Positions 40,901 through 49,588 of a DNA stretch of 64,000 nucleotides are shown here, one piece after another (within the stretch, counting starts at the first letter, position 1; each line of letters opens with the position of its first letter). The translations under genes were made by a program, and so were the position numbers. A model generated the notes under the pieces. The model was given only the letters and a program-made list of their open reading frames with translations, did no database searches and was not told where the DNA came from. Source of the stretch: Shewanella morhuae (GTDB lineage: Bacteria; Pseudomonadota; Gammaproteobacteria; Enterobacterales; Shewanellaceae); assembly GCF_900156405.1 (NCBI RefSeq), contig NZ_FTNN01000004.1, forward strand, positions 1 to 64,000, in the 5' to 3' direction.

Positions 40901-41652
40901 CTATCGTCAATTTCAATCATGCCGATATCGGTTATAACCGACATCCCGTCCTCCGCGATGTTTCTTTTACCGTAAAAACGGGAGAAGTGTGCTGTCTTTT
41001 GGGGACGAATGGTTGCGGCAAAACCACCATTATACGTAGCCTATTAGGAATTTTGCCGCTCAAGGGTGGCAGTATTCAACTACACGATAAAGCCCTCCAT
41101 TTATGGAACACCACCGAGCTGGCACAAACCGTGGCCTATGTACCGCAGGCGCATGATGGTCCTTTTGCATTTAGTGTGCTTGATATGGTGATGATGGGTC
41201 GCTGCACGCATCTAAAATTATTTTCCCAGCCTGGCGTCAAAGACCGCGCATTAGCAATGGAGTTGTTGCTAATGCTTGATATCGCCCATCTCGCTAAACG
41301 GCAATATCCTTCACTCAGTGGCGGTGAGCGCCAGTTGGTTTTAATCGCCAGAGCACTGATCCAACAACCCACACTACTTATCATGGACGAGCCAGCAGCT
41401 AGCCTCGATTTTGGTCATCAAATTACCTTACTCGAAAGGATCCGCACGCTTAAAAAAGAGGGCATGACAGTATTAATGTCAACGCATCATCCTATGCATG
41501 CTAAGGCCGTAGCAGACAAGGTAGTACTAGTGGCAAAAGATCAACCAATACAACAAGGTTCGATTAACGACATGCTTAGTGCAAAGCGTCTCACCACACT
41601 TTATGGTGTCCAAGAAAGCGATATTAGAAACCACTTGGGCCTCGATATTTAA
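40897..41652 (+). CDS. ABC importer ATPase
   Basis: 251 residues. Walker A GTNGCGKT (36-43), Q-loop YVPQAHD, signature LSGGERQ (140-146), Walker B LLIMDEPAAS (160-169) and the H-loop in MSTHHP. It is of the FecE/BtuD/MolC type and powers uptake through the neighbouring permease. Start GTG (40897), overlapping the permease stop. Confidence 0.92.
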   Translation: MTIVNFNHADIGYNRHPVLRDVSFTVKTGEVCCLLGTNGCGKTTIIRSLLGILPLKGGSIQLHDKALHLWNTTELAQTVAYVPQAHDGPFAFSVLDMVMMGRCTHLKLFSQPGVKDRALAMELLLMLDIAHLAKRQYPSLSGGERQLVLIARALIQQPTLLIMDEPAASLDFGHQITLLERIRTLKKEGMTVLMSTHHPMHAKAVADKVVLVAKDQPIQQGSINDMLSAKRLTTLYGVQESDIRNHLGLDI

Positions 41653-41673
41653 AGATAAACATGAGGAAAAATA

Positions 41674-42486
41674 ATGTTATTAGATGAGCTGGATTTCGCT
41701 GGATTATACCAACAGCAAATGCAATTAGCGGGGCGAACCACTAAAAAACCAGAGCATTGGGACAAGCGCGCAGAAGCCATGGCAAACGATTGCGCTCCTG
41801 CTAATGACGGTTACTTGACCCAACTATTAGCAAAAATTGATTTGCGCGGCGCCTCAACTTTATTCGATATGGGTTGTGGTCCCGGTTCAGTCTGTTTGAA
41901 CATAGCCGAAAACCTAACTCATGTTTATGGCGTGGATTACAGCCAAGGCATGTTAGATGTCGCACATCGTCGGGCAAACGCAATGGGACTGAATAATGTC
42001 AGCCTACTGAATAAATCATGGGAAGATGATTGGCAGGATATTCCACAATGTGATATTGCCGTCGCATCACGCTCCACCTTAGTGTCCGACTTACGTGCGG
42101 CGCTCATTAAGCTTAACGATAAAGCTAAACTCAGGGTTTATACCACACATACGGTATCCACCTCTTTTGTGGATGTTGAAATACAAGCTGCAATCGGGCG
42201 AAAAGTAATTGAACTACCTAATTATATTTTTGCCGTCAACATTTTATATCAAATGGGGATTAACCCACAGGTTGATTATATTAAATCAAATAATTGTTTA
42301 GATAAAAATAACAATTTCGAGCAGTTTTCTAAAACAATTGATTGGTCATTAGGCGGACTCACAGATGAAGAAAATAATCGCTTATTTGATTACTATCAAC
42401 ATAAAAGCCGCATCGGAGAAGCACTAATATCCCCGTCTAGAGATTGGGCATTAGTGTATTGGGATAAAGTGGCATTAAGTAAATAA
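41674..42486 (+). CDS. Class I SAM-dependent methyltransferase in the uptake operon
   Basis: 270 residues. SAM motif I STLFDMGCGPGSV (about 61-73), motif II with VYGVDYSQGMLDVAHRRA, then WEDDWQDIPQCDIAVASRSTL as the motif IV region. No recognised target-binding domain; the C-terminal half (200-270) is a divergent helical part. GAGG precedes the ATG; only 21 bp separate it from the ATPase gene, so it is in the operon. Substrate unknown: a small-molecule chelator, oxyanion or metal ligand is an inference from context. Confidence 0.8.
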   Translation: MLLDELDFAGLYQQQMQLAGRTTKKPEHWDKRAEAMANDCAPANDGYLTQLLAKIDLRGASTLFDMGCGPGSVCLNIAENLTHVYGVDYSQGMLDVAHRRANAMGLNNVSLLNKSWEDDWQDIPQCDIAVASRSTLVSDLRAALIKLNDKAKLRVYTTHTVSTSFVDVEIQAAIGRKVIELPNYIFAVNILYQMGINPQVDYIKSNNCLDKNNNFEQFSKTIDWSLGGLTDEENNRLFDYYQHKSRIGEALISPSRDWALVYWDKVALSK

Positions 42487-42534
42487 GTAGCAAGCTACTG
42501 CAACTTTAATAAACACCACAATTGAATATCAATA

Positions 42535-42562
42535 AAATAGCAGCCATCAGGCGCTGCTATTT
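42535..42562 (+). terminator. Weak terminator or processing hairpin before the receptor gene
   Basis: Perfect stem AAATAGCAGC / GCTGCTATTT with an 8-nt loop, only a short T-run (TTT). It may reduce read-through into the receptor gene, which has no visible ModE box of its own. Confidence 0.6.
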
Positions 42563-42594
42563 CACTAAACTACATCTACAAGAAAGAGATTATT

Positions 42595-44589
42595 ATGCGA
42601 TATAAAAAAATCTATCTTCCATTATTAATTGCAATGGGAATTTCACATCCTCTAATAGCTAATGAAATAGCACAAAATCAATTAGCAGATAATAATCCAG
42701 AAAGAATAACGATATGGGGTAGCGCCGTTGCTGATACCAGTGCGCGTATTGACCAAAAGACGATAGAGAAATTAGGTAAAAATAATGTCGCTAATGCCTT
42801 AAGCACGATTCCCGGTGTTTCACTCCAAAAATCGGGGAGTCGCAACGAATTACAAGTACGAGTGCGTGGTTTTGACAATCGCCAAGTCCCGGTGTTTTAC
42901 GATGGCATTCCGATTTATATCCCCTACGATGGTAATCTAGACTTAGGCCGATTTTTAACCTCTAACCTCGATTCGATTGAGGTATCAAAAGGATATACTT
43001 CACTCCTACAGGGGCCTAACCAAATGGGCGGCTCAATTAATTTAACCACCCATAAACCCACAGAAACGTTAGAAGCTAGCGCAGGCTACCGCCAAGGGTT
43101 TACCCGTAATAAAACTAACGCCTACGATGCTAATGCTTCATTAAGTATGAGTAATGATTTAGGTTATCTACAGTTTTCCGGTAGCCAATTAAAACAAGAT
43201 TACTTAGGCTTACCTTACGGCACTGATAATGATATTGCTGGCTCAGATGGGGAGTTAATCAACTCTGCAGCTGATGATAAACGTGGCATAGTAAAACTGG
43301 GGTTTACCCCTAATGCTGACGATGAGTATGTTTTTACTTATATTAATCAAAACAGTGAAAAAAATAATCCACCCTATGCAGGTACTAGCCCACAAAAGTC
43401 ACGGTATTGGCAGTGGCCTGAATATGATAAAGAAAGTTATTACTATCAAGGGACGACTAAATTAGGCGATATTTTTACGCTTAAAAGTCGCGTTTATCAT
43501 GATAATTTTGTTAATACCCTAATGATGTATAACTCATTAAAAGATTTAAATAATAAAAATGGCTCTTATAGTCATTATGATGATTATAGTAATGGTGCAG
43601 GATTACAATTAGCCGCAGAAGTCCGCCAGCAAGACCAACTCGCTTTCGCAATTCATTGGAAAGAAGATATCCATAGGGAAAAAGACGATCCTATTGGCGA
43701 TTATGATCGCTTTAAAGATCGCACTATTTCTGCATCCACAGAATACCAATGGGCTGTCGATGAAAAGCTTAATATTGTGGCGGGCATCAGTTACGATAAA
43801 CGCACTAGCTTACAAGCAATGCAATTTGAAAATAACGGTAGCATTACAGAATACGACGATAATGACCAAAATGCTTTTAACTGGCAAGCAATGGCGAAAT
43901 ATCAAATTCGTCAGCAGGATTATCTATCGGTATCATTTTCTGAACGCAGCCGTTTCCCTACATTAAAAGAGCGCTATACGACCTCTAAGCCTTCTACGGG
44001 TCAAGTGGCAATCGTTAATCCACACTTAGATGCAGAGCGCGCTCGTAGTATTGATATTACCTATAATGGTTTATTCAACGATGATTGGAGCTATGAAGCC
44101 AGTATTTATTATAATCGTGTGGATGATGCAATTCAGGCGGTAAATATTGATGCCAATACATTACAAAATCGAAATATAGGCCAAGTTGATTATTCGGGAG
44201 TCGATATAGGCCTCAAGGGTCGTATCAACAGTATTGCTGAAATGGGACTGAGCTATAGCTATACAAATAGTGATGTAAAAAGTGGTCAAATAGGCGAAAT
44301 TACTGGCTTGCCAACCCAAATGGCGAATGCGTGGATTACGGTTACACCATGGGAGCCTATCGGCATTACACTTGCAGAAGAAGCGCGTTCTTCCAATTAT
44401 AGTAATAGCGATGCTTCTCAAGTTGCTGCTGGGTTTGCAATAACCAATATCCGAGTTGACTATACTGCATCAGAAAATGTAAAACTCAATGCCTCAGTCA
44501 ATAACCTTTTTGACCATAGTTATGAGTATTCAGAAGGATTTATCGAACAAGGTCTCAACTACTGGTTAGGTGTTGAGGTTAAAATATAA
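42595..44589 (+). CDS. TonB-dependent outer-membrane receptor
   Basis: 664 residues. Signal peptide MRYKKIYLPLLIAMGISHPL, then a TonB-box-like ERITIWG (36-42). Plug domain: NALSTIPGVSLQKSG, VRVRGFDNRQVPVFYDGIPI and SLLQGPNQMGGSINLTT. A 22-strand barrel follows (KERYTTSKPSTG and NLFDHSYEYSEGF near the end). It is compact and brings substrate across the outer membrane using TonB energy. Its place behind a FecCD-type importer and a ModE site suggests a molybdenum-containing or oxyanion substrate; a siderophore or cobalamin alternative cannot be excluded. Confidence 0.9.
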   Translation: MRYKKIYLPLLIAMGISHPLIANEIAQNQLADNNPERITIWGSAVADTSARIDQKTIEKLGKNNVANALSTIPGVSLQKSGSRNELQVRVRGFDNRQVPVFYDGIPIYIPYDGNLDLGRFLTSNLDSIEVSKGYTSLLQGPNQMGGSINLTTHKPTETLEASAGYRQGFTRNKTNAYDANASLSMSNDLGYLQFSGSQLKQDYLGLPYGTDNDIAGSDGELINSAADDKRGIVKLGFTPNADDEYVFTYINQNSEKNNPPYAGTSPQKSRYWQWPEYDKESYYYQGTTKLGDIFTLKSRVYHDNFVNTLMMYNSLKDLNNKNGSYSHYDDYSNGAGLQLAAEVRQQDQLAFAIHWKEDIHREKDDPIGDYDRFKDRTISASTEYQWAVDEKLNIVAGISYDKRTSLQAMQFENNGSITEYDDNDQNAFNWQAMAKYQIRQQDYLSVSFSERSRFPTLKERYTTSKPSTGQVAIVNPHLDAERARSIDITYNGLFNDDWSYEASIYYNRVDDAIQAVNIDANTLQNRNIGQVDYSGVDIGLKGRINSIAEMGLSYSYTNSDVKSGQIGEITGLPTQMANAWITVTPWEPIGITLAEEARSSNYSNSDASQVAAGFAITNIRVDYTASENVKLNASVNNLFDHSYEYSEGFIEQGLNYWLGVEVKI

Positions 44590-44612
44590 CGAGACAATCT
44601 ATTTTCAAGCAC

Positions 44613-44639
44613 AAAGCCGCCCTCCAGCATGGCGGCTTT
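44613..44639 (+). terminator. Terminator after the TonB receptor
   Basis: Stem AAAGCCGCC / GGCGGCTTT, 9-nt loop, then a T-rich stretch. Confidence 0.75.
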
Positions 44640-44685
44640 ATCGTTTTAAATTAACCTTAATGGGTTAATCATAGGATAGTTAATC

Positions 44686-45165
44686 ATGATCAATTTCTCT
44701 GCAATAGGCTTTGTTGAAAGCGAATATAACGACATAGCGAATATGCCAATTCAAGGATGTAAAGTGGCAAATAATCAGGGAGTATTAGTGATCGATGCTG
44801 AATTTACTGAAGGATTAGCCGATTTACACGAATTTTCACATTTATATGTGCTCTTTCACTTACACCGCTGTAATGATTACACCTTAAAGGTAAAGCCTTT
44901 TTTAGATAATCAATTACGCGGTATTTTTGCAACCCGCTCCCCGAAACGCCCCAATCCTATTGGGCTATCAATTGTTGAAATTGAACGCATCGAAGGCAAT
45001 CGTATTTATGTAAAAGGGATCGATATATTAAACCAGACTCCAATTATCGATATCAAACCCTATATTCAAGCTTTCGATAATATCACCCCGACCCGCGATG
45101 GTTGGTATGAGCATGGACAAGATCCCTTAACCACGCTATCCGATAACCGTTTCGTTGGAAAATAA
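44686..45165 (+). CDS. TsaA/TrmO-like protein (UPF0066 family)
   Basis: 159 residues. FATRSPKRPNPIGLSIVEIE (81-100) is the diagnostic signature of the TrmO/TsaA fold, with VKGIDILNQTPIIDIKPYI following. E. coli TrmO (TsaA) N6-methylates t6A37 in tRNA-Thr with SAM and is about 235 residues; this protein has only the catalytic barrel-like core. Stand-alone short members are found beside Mo-related genes in several anaerobes and archaea, as I recall. Its own promoter or read-through past the terminator are both possible. Confidence 0.85.
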   Translation: MINFSAIGFVESEYNDIANMPIQGCKVANNQGVLVIDAEFTEGLADLHEFSHLYVLFHLHRCNDYTLKVKPFLDNQLRGIFATRSPKRPNPIGLSIVEIERIEGNRIYVKGIDILNQTPIIDIKPYIQAFDNITPTRDGWYEHGQDPLTTLSDNRFVGK

Positions 45166-45412
45166 CGCTGTTTTAGAGCTAAAGTTTGCCGGCCAATTTG
45201 ATGGCGTGTATTGGATAATTAATACACATTTTATGGCTGAAATGACTAATGCAAGCAGTAGATTTTAGATACCTATAAAAGCTCTAATACAATAATACGG
45301 CTATACATTAGCCGTTATGCTTAGCATCATTTAAGCGGTAATCAACAGCATGACTTGCGATGCCCTCACAAAACAGCTCGTAATTAGCACTGTTTTTAGC
45401 CTAGCAAAACGC

Positions 45413-45766
45413 TTAAATACAATGGTCGAAATGGGCGTTTTGCATGCAAAGTAGACCAATCTGCTCTTGAGATAACATCGCGCACTCTAAGGTTTTTTGA
45501 GAGTTTGCGCGGATAACATCTTCATCCGTTAATATTGTCATTGCCGCCGAATACGCATTAGTTCGGCCGCAATCGAGCCATATATGGCCTATTTGTACCC
45601 AATAGTGCGGCTGTTGCCCTGAGCCTGAGGCAAACTCGACTTCCAATCCCCTCGCCTCATGCCCATGCTGAGCACACTCAGATAAGATAATTCTCAAATT
45701 ATCCCAAGCCGCTAAATTAACCCTCGCATAAGCCGTTAATAATGCTTCAACAAATTGTGTACTCAT
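45413..45766 (-). CDS. Hypothetical protein
   Basis: 117 residues, not recognised. It is Cys-containing (four Cys, one in the C-terminal NAHFDHCI) and soluble. LEVEFASGSGQQPHYWVQIGHIWLDCGRTN suggests a small beta-sheet fold. ATG at 45766. It lies 92 bp downstream of the GNAT gene on the same strand. Confidence 0.55.
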   Translation of the reverse strand: MSTQFVEALLTAYARVNLAAWDNLRIILSECAQHGHEARGLEVEFASGSGQQPHYWVQIGHIWLDCGRTNAYSAAMTILTDEDVIRANSQKTLECAMLSQEQIGLLCMQNAHFDHCI

Positions 45767-45858
45767 GTACGACTCCCATCATTCACTGTCGCATTGGCTG
45801 CCATTAATACTAAATCTTGCATATATAAACCTGAGCCAGTGCAAAGTAATTAGCGTGA

Positions 45859-46401
45859 TTACAGCTGTGTTTTTGCCGCCATTAAATAATAATCTCGTGC
45901 GGCTACGGTAAAAAAGTCCACCACCTGCATTTGGCCTTTCCCTGAATGGGCGGCAAAAGAGCGCTCATTATCTTCAGCAATAAAGGTCAACATATAACTA
46001 AAATGCGGGGCAACTTGGCGGCGAATTTCATTAACTAACGCCACAAAAATGCCTTGCCCTCTGTAGGCTTGTTGCACCCAAATCGGCCCATATTGGCAAG
46101 AGTTAGTTTTGGTTAATTTAGGCCCATCCCAATCAAGTTGGGGTAAACGATTGAGTAACGTGCGGTACATGGGCCAATGCTCAAAAAATCCCCAGCGACC
46201 AGCAATAACATAACCCACAATTTGCTGCTCAACCTGCGCCACCACAACCCAATGCTTGTTTACTAGCTCAGTTAACTCACGATGGGAAAACGCTTGGCCT
46301 TGCAGCCCCATCGCGGCAGATGCTAACTCGTCATTCAGGTATTTTTTCTCTAGCATCGTTAATAAATCAATGTCTTGGGGTAAGGCTAATCTAATCTTCA
46401 C
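45859..46401 (-). CDS. GNAT-family acetyltransferase
   Basis: 180 residues. MKIRLALPQDIDLLTMLEKKYL is the usual first strand-helix; VVAQVEQQIVGYVIAGR gives the central strands, and QAYRGQGIFVALVNEIRRQVA the acetyl-CoA pyrophosphate loop (RGQG). Substrate unknown. Confidence 0.78.
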   Translation of the reverse strand: MKIRLALPQDIDLLTMLEKKYLNDELASAAMGLQGQAFSHRELTELVNKHWVVVAQVEQQIVGYVIAGRWGFFEHWPMYRTLLNRLPQLDWDGPKLTKTNSCQYGPIWVQQAYRGQGIFVALVNEIRRQVAPHFSYMLTFIAEDNERSFAAHSGKGQMQVVDFFTVAARDYYLMAAKTQL

Positions 46402-46484
46402 AGCATTCTCGCAGTATCATTTTGGGAGCACTTATCGTGGTAAGTATACAAGTTTAAAAATAGAGCCACAGCTAAGCCAAGGTT

Positions 46485-46715
46485 TTATTTACCGATATCG
46501 TCTTGGCGCTTAGCCCATTGGATAAATAGCACTACCGGATAAGGAGACATAAGCACTAGCCCTAAACCAATCAAGCAAGCAATGACTAACATCCCACTGA
46601 TATCTAGACTCCATTGAGTCAACATATACAGACCAAGCCCACAAACTAACATCAATACACCTAACCAATGTAAAAACTTCAACAAATTCATAGTATTTTT
46701 AATGCTATCCGTCAT
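46485..46715 (-). CDS. Small two-TM membrane protein
   Basis: 76 residues. Two hydrophobic helices (about 13-33 and 41-65) with a polar C-tail (KRQDDIGK). No family recognised. It is 84 bp upstream of the GNAT gene on the same strand and divergent from the META lipoprotein. Confidence 0.6.
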   Translation of the reverse strand: MTDSIKNTMNLLKFLHWLGVLMLVCGLGLYMLTQWSLDISGMLVIACLIGLGLVLMSPYPVVLFIQWAKRQDDIGK

Positions 46716-46785
46716 ATAAACCTCTTTAGATTTTGAGCTAAACTTGTCACACTATGGCAAGAATAATGAAAAAGGAACCGCGATA

Positions 46786-47202
46786 ATGTTAAAAAAAGCA
46801 TTCATATTAAGTGCGTTACTATTCGGGCTTACTGCTTGTGAGAGTACTGATAGCGCTAAAAACGACACCATTCCATTGCTGGGCAGTTGGCAAATTGAGA
46901 TGGTACAAGGTCAACCTACTATCGATTATAGCCCAGCACAAATTACCTTCGAAGCCGAAGGCCAGTTGCATGGAAACAACAGTTGTAATAACTTTTTTGG
47001 CCAATATACCCAACAAGGCCAAGAGCTTAAGCTATCTCCTGCAGGTAGTACGATGAAAGCCTGCGTTGATGCTTTAATGCAACAAGAGCATAAAGTGATG
47101 CAAGCGATGCCGTTAGTGACCCAAGCCAAATTAGTCCAAGGTCGACTGACCTTACTCGGTAGTGACGACAAACCTTTGCTGGTGCTAAGCCAACTGAAAT
47201 AA
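46786..47202 (+). CDS. META-domain lipoprotein (HslJ-like)
   Basis: 138 residues. Lipobox GLTACES gives a lipidated Cys about residue 18. The META domain shows WQIEMVQGQP, ITFEAEGQLHGNNSCNNFFGQY and LSPAGSTMKACVDALMQQEHKVMQAM with the conserved Cys pair. HslJ is heat-inducible and linked to novobiocin tolerance in E. coli; that role is unproven here. The ATG at 46786 has AAGGA upstream; the longer frame does not look coding. Confidence 0.85.
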   Translation: MLKKAFILSALLFGLTACESTDSAKNDTIPLLGSWQIEMVQGQPTIDYSPAQITFEAEGQLHGNNSCNNFFGQYTQQGQELKLSPAGSTMKACVDALMQQEHKVMQAMPLVTQAKLVQGRLTLLGSDDKPLLVLSQLK

Positions 47203-47264
47203 GCATTATATCTCAATCGATTCAGATCAAGCTGACGCGGAATCGAGATAAGATAAATAATGAG

Positions 47265-47291
47265 AAAAACCGCCATCAGGCGGTTTTTTAA
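47265..47291. terminator. Bidirectional terminator between META and symporter genes
   Basis: Stem AAAACCGCC / GGCGGTTTT, loop ATCA, flanked by A-run and T-run. Confidence 0.85.
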
Positions 47292-47320
47292 TACTCAAAA
47301 TACAGTTTTATCGCTATGAC

Positions 47321-48649
47321 TTAACGGTTTTTAGCTGCCGTATTTTCAAGAATGATATTCTGCTCTGCTAACACAGCACTTTGCACCATATCGGCATTGT
47401 AGTGTTCCATATCGAGCTCATCCTCAGATTTGGCAATCACGGTTGTGGCCACTAAGTCACCCGAGACGTTTACGACAGTACGCGCCATATCTAAAATACG
47501 GTCAATCCCCGCAATTAACGCCACGCCTTCTAACGGTAAACCCACTGTCGATAACACTAAGGTCAACATCACTAAACCGGCACCAGGCACGCCAGCAGTA
47601 CCAATAGAAGCTAAGGTAGCAGTTAAAATAATAGTGAGATAATCCACCCAAGTGAGATCAATACCAAAAGCTTGCGCTACAAAAAGTGCCGTAACGCCTT
47701 GATATAATGCAGTACCATCCATGTTAATTGTGGTGCCAAGAGGTAATACAAAACTCGAAATCTTCTTATTAACCCCCAAATACTCACTTGCACACTTCAT
47801 GCTAGCGGGCAACGTACCGGCAGAACTTGAGGTCGTAAAAGCCACTGCAATGGCATTGCTGATCCCTTTGAAAAAATGCAAAGGATTCAACTTAGAAAAC
47901 ACGCTTAAAACAATACTGTAGAAACCTAATACGTGAATAATACAGCCAATATAAACAGCAACAATCACCTTAAGCAGCGGCAATAGCATATCGATACCGT
48001 ATTCACCCGCCACCCAAGCCATTAAGCCAAACACCCCATAAGGCGCTAACTTCATCACCATATCGGTGAGTTTATACATGGCTTCAGCTAAGCTTTCGAA
48101 TACTTTAATTGCAGGTTTTCCGTGGTCACCTATCAGTACCAAGGCGATACCTAAGGCAACGGCAAACACTATCACTTGCAGAATTTGACCATTTGCTAAT
48201 GCTGCAATCGGGTTAGTCGGTACGATATCAAGCAATGTCTGCATGACAGAAGGCACTTCTTTAACCACATCAGACATACCAGAAGGTAGAGGTAAATTAA
48301 GGCCCGCACCTGGCTGAATCACATAACCAACAACCAGACCGATACTGATCGCGATTGCGGTAGTGCAAAGATAAAAGGCAAAAGATTTAAAGCCAATTCG
48401 CCCCATTTTAGCGGTATCTTCCATTGAAGTGACACCGACAATCAGCGAACAAAATACCAAGGGCACAATCAACATTTTAATAATGTTAACAAATAAGGTA
48501 CCAATCGGTTTTAACACGGTCGCTTGCTCACCAAATACCACGCCGACCGTAATACCCAGTATCATACCCACAAGAATTTGTAGCCATAAAGGTACTGACA
48601 TCCAGTAGGACCATACGCGGCCTAACGCTGACGATGTTTGTTTTGACAT
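47321..48649 (-). CDS. Dicarboxylate/amino acid:cation symporter (DAACS family)
   Basis: 442 residues, about 8 TM helices plus re-entrant loops. Family elements: FTTSSSAGTLPASMKCASE (hairpin HP1), TTINMDGTALYQGVTALFVAQ (the NMDGT motif) and ASIGTAGVPGAGLVMLTLVL (HP2). NMDGT and the downstream Asp bind Na+ and substrate. Substrate may be glutamate, aspartate, succinate or other dicarboxylates; the sequence does not decide. The final ~15 residues are polar. Confidence 0.88.
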   Translation of the reverse strand: MSKQTSSALGRVWSYWMSVPLWLQILVGMILGITVGVVFGEQATVLKPIGTLFVNIIKMLIVPLVFCSLIVGVTSMEDTAKMGRIGFKSFAFYLCTTAIAISIGLVVGYVIQPGAGLNLPLPSGMSDVVKEVPSVMQTLLDIVPTNPIAALANGQILQVIVFAVALGIALVLIGDHGKPAIKVFESLAEAMYKLTDMVMKLAPYGVFGLMAWVAGEYGIDMLLPLLKVIVAVYIGCIIHVLGFYSIVLSVFSKLNPLHFFKGISNAIAVAFTTSSSAGTLPASMKCASEYLGVNKKISSFVLPLGTTINMDGTALYQGVTALFVAQAFGIDLTWVDYLTIILTATLASIGTAGVPGAGLVMLTLVLSTVGLPLEGVALIAGIDRILDMARTVVNVSGDLVATTVIAKSEDELDMEHYNADMVQSAVLAEQNIILENTAAKNR

Positions 48650-49041
48650 GTTAATAACCTTGAATTTGAAATGAAGATATGGCGAAATTCCATCCTTGGC
48701 AGGTGCTAATCGATTCCCCTAATTAGCAGAGCGCAGAGTCTAGCATAAAGGATAAAAATCTAAGGATGATCTGTATCACGTAAGAATCAACCGCCGCAAA
48801 ATCAGCCAAACACGTCAATAATGTCGACTAAAATGCCTTTTATATAGAGCGATAAATCGGTAACAAACTAAGCTTGCGCCAAGTTAGCGGCGCTAACAGC
48901 AGCGATTAATCGTTATCATCTCAACCTGTATTTAGCTATGGCATTAGTCGTTTTTTGCTTTGTACTTTATGTTAAAGTGGCGCTAAAAATCCCTCTATTA
49001 ACAAGAAGGGTCTATCAAGATACCCGCCTAGGAGTTGTTGT
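48650..49041. other. divergent intergenic region
   Basis: About 390 bp between the symporter and a GNAT gene. AT-rich, no ORF or clear operator; AGGAG at 49031 precedes the next ATG. Confidence 0.4.
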
Positions 49042-49485
49042 ATGTTAATCCGTAAAGCGAAAGCCCAAGACCTAACGGCCTTAGTGCAATTTAATCAAGC
49101 CATGGCTGAAGAGACCGAAGGCTTAGCCTTAGATGAAACCACACTCACGCAAGGCGTGGGCACGTTACTTGAAAGCCCACAAAAAGGGTTTTATCTCGTC
49201 GCCGAAATCGCTGGTGAAATCGTAGGCTCACTGATGGTGACATTTGAATGGAGCGATTGGCGTGCTAAGGATTATTACTGGATCCAAAGTGTGTATATTC
49301 GCCCGCAAAATCGTCGTCAAGGTATCTATGGCAAACTGTATAACCAAGTTAAACAACTGGCCGAAACCAATGGCGGCGCCGCAAGTTTTCGTTTATATGT
49401 CGAACAAGAAAACCTTGCTGCCCAGCAGACTTACCAAGCACTAGGAATGAAGCAGAGTTACTACTTAATGTTTGAAGAAAAATAA
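49042..49485 (+). CDS. GNAT-family acetyltransferase
   Basis: 147 residues. MLIRKAKAQDLTALVQFNQAMAEE, the Ala/Val beta strand LVAEIAGEIVGSLMVTFEW, the loop RPQNRRQGIYGKLYNQVKQLA (RxxGxxG-like) and YVEQENLAAQQTYQALGM. Small acetyltransferase of unknown target. Strong AGGAG ribosome site. Confidence 0.82.
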   Translation: MLIRKAKAQDLTALVQFNQAMAEETEGLALDETTLTQGVGTLLESPQKGFYLVAEIAGEIVGSLMVTFEWSDWRAKDYYWIQSVYIRPQNRRQGIYGKLYNQVKQLAETNGGAASFRLYVEQENLAAQQTYQALGMKQSYYLMFEEK

Positions 49486-49509
49486 GCACTTTAAAATATT
49501 CACAAAAAT

Positions 49510-49541
49510 AAAAAGGTCGAACCAGTGGCTCGACCTTTTTT
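49510..49541. terminator. Bidirectional terminator
   Basis: Stem GGTCGA / TCGACC extended by A5/T5, 9-nt loop; usable by the GNAT gene and the convergent sdaC. Confidence 0.85.
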
Positions 49542-49588
49542 ACAGATGGCGCAACAGCTTAATGCCGCGCGTCGACGAACATTCAAAC

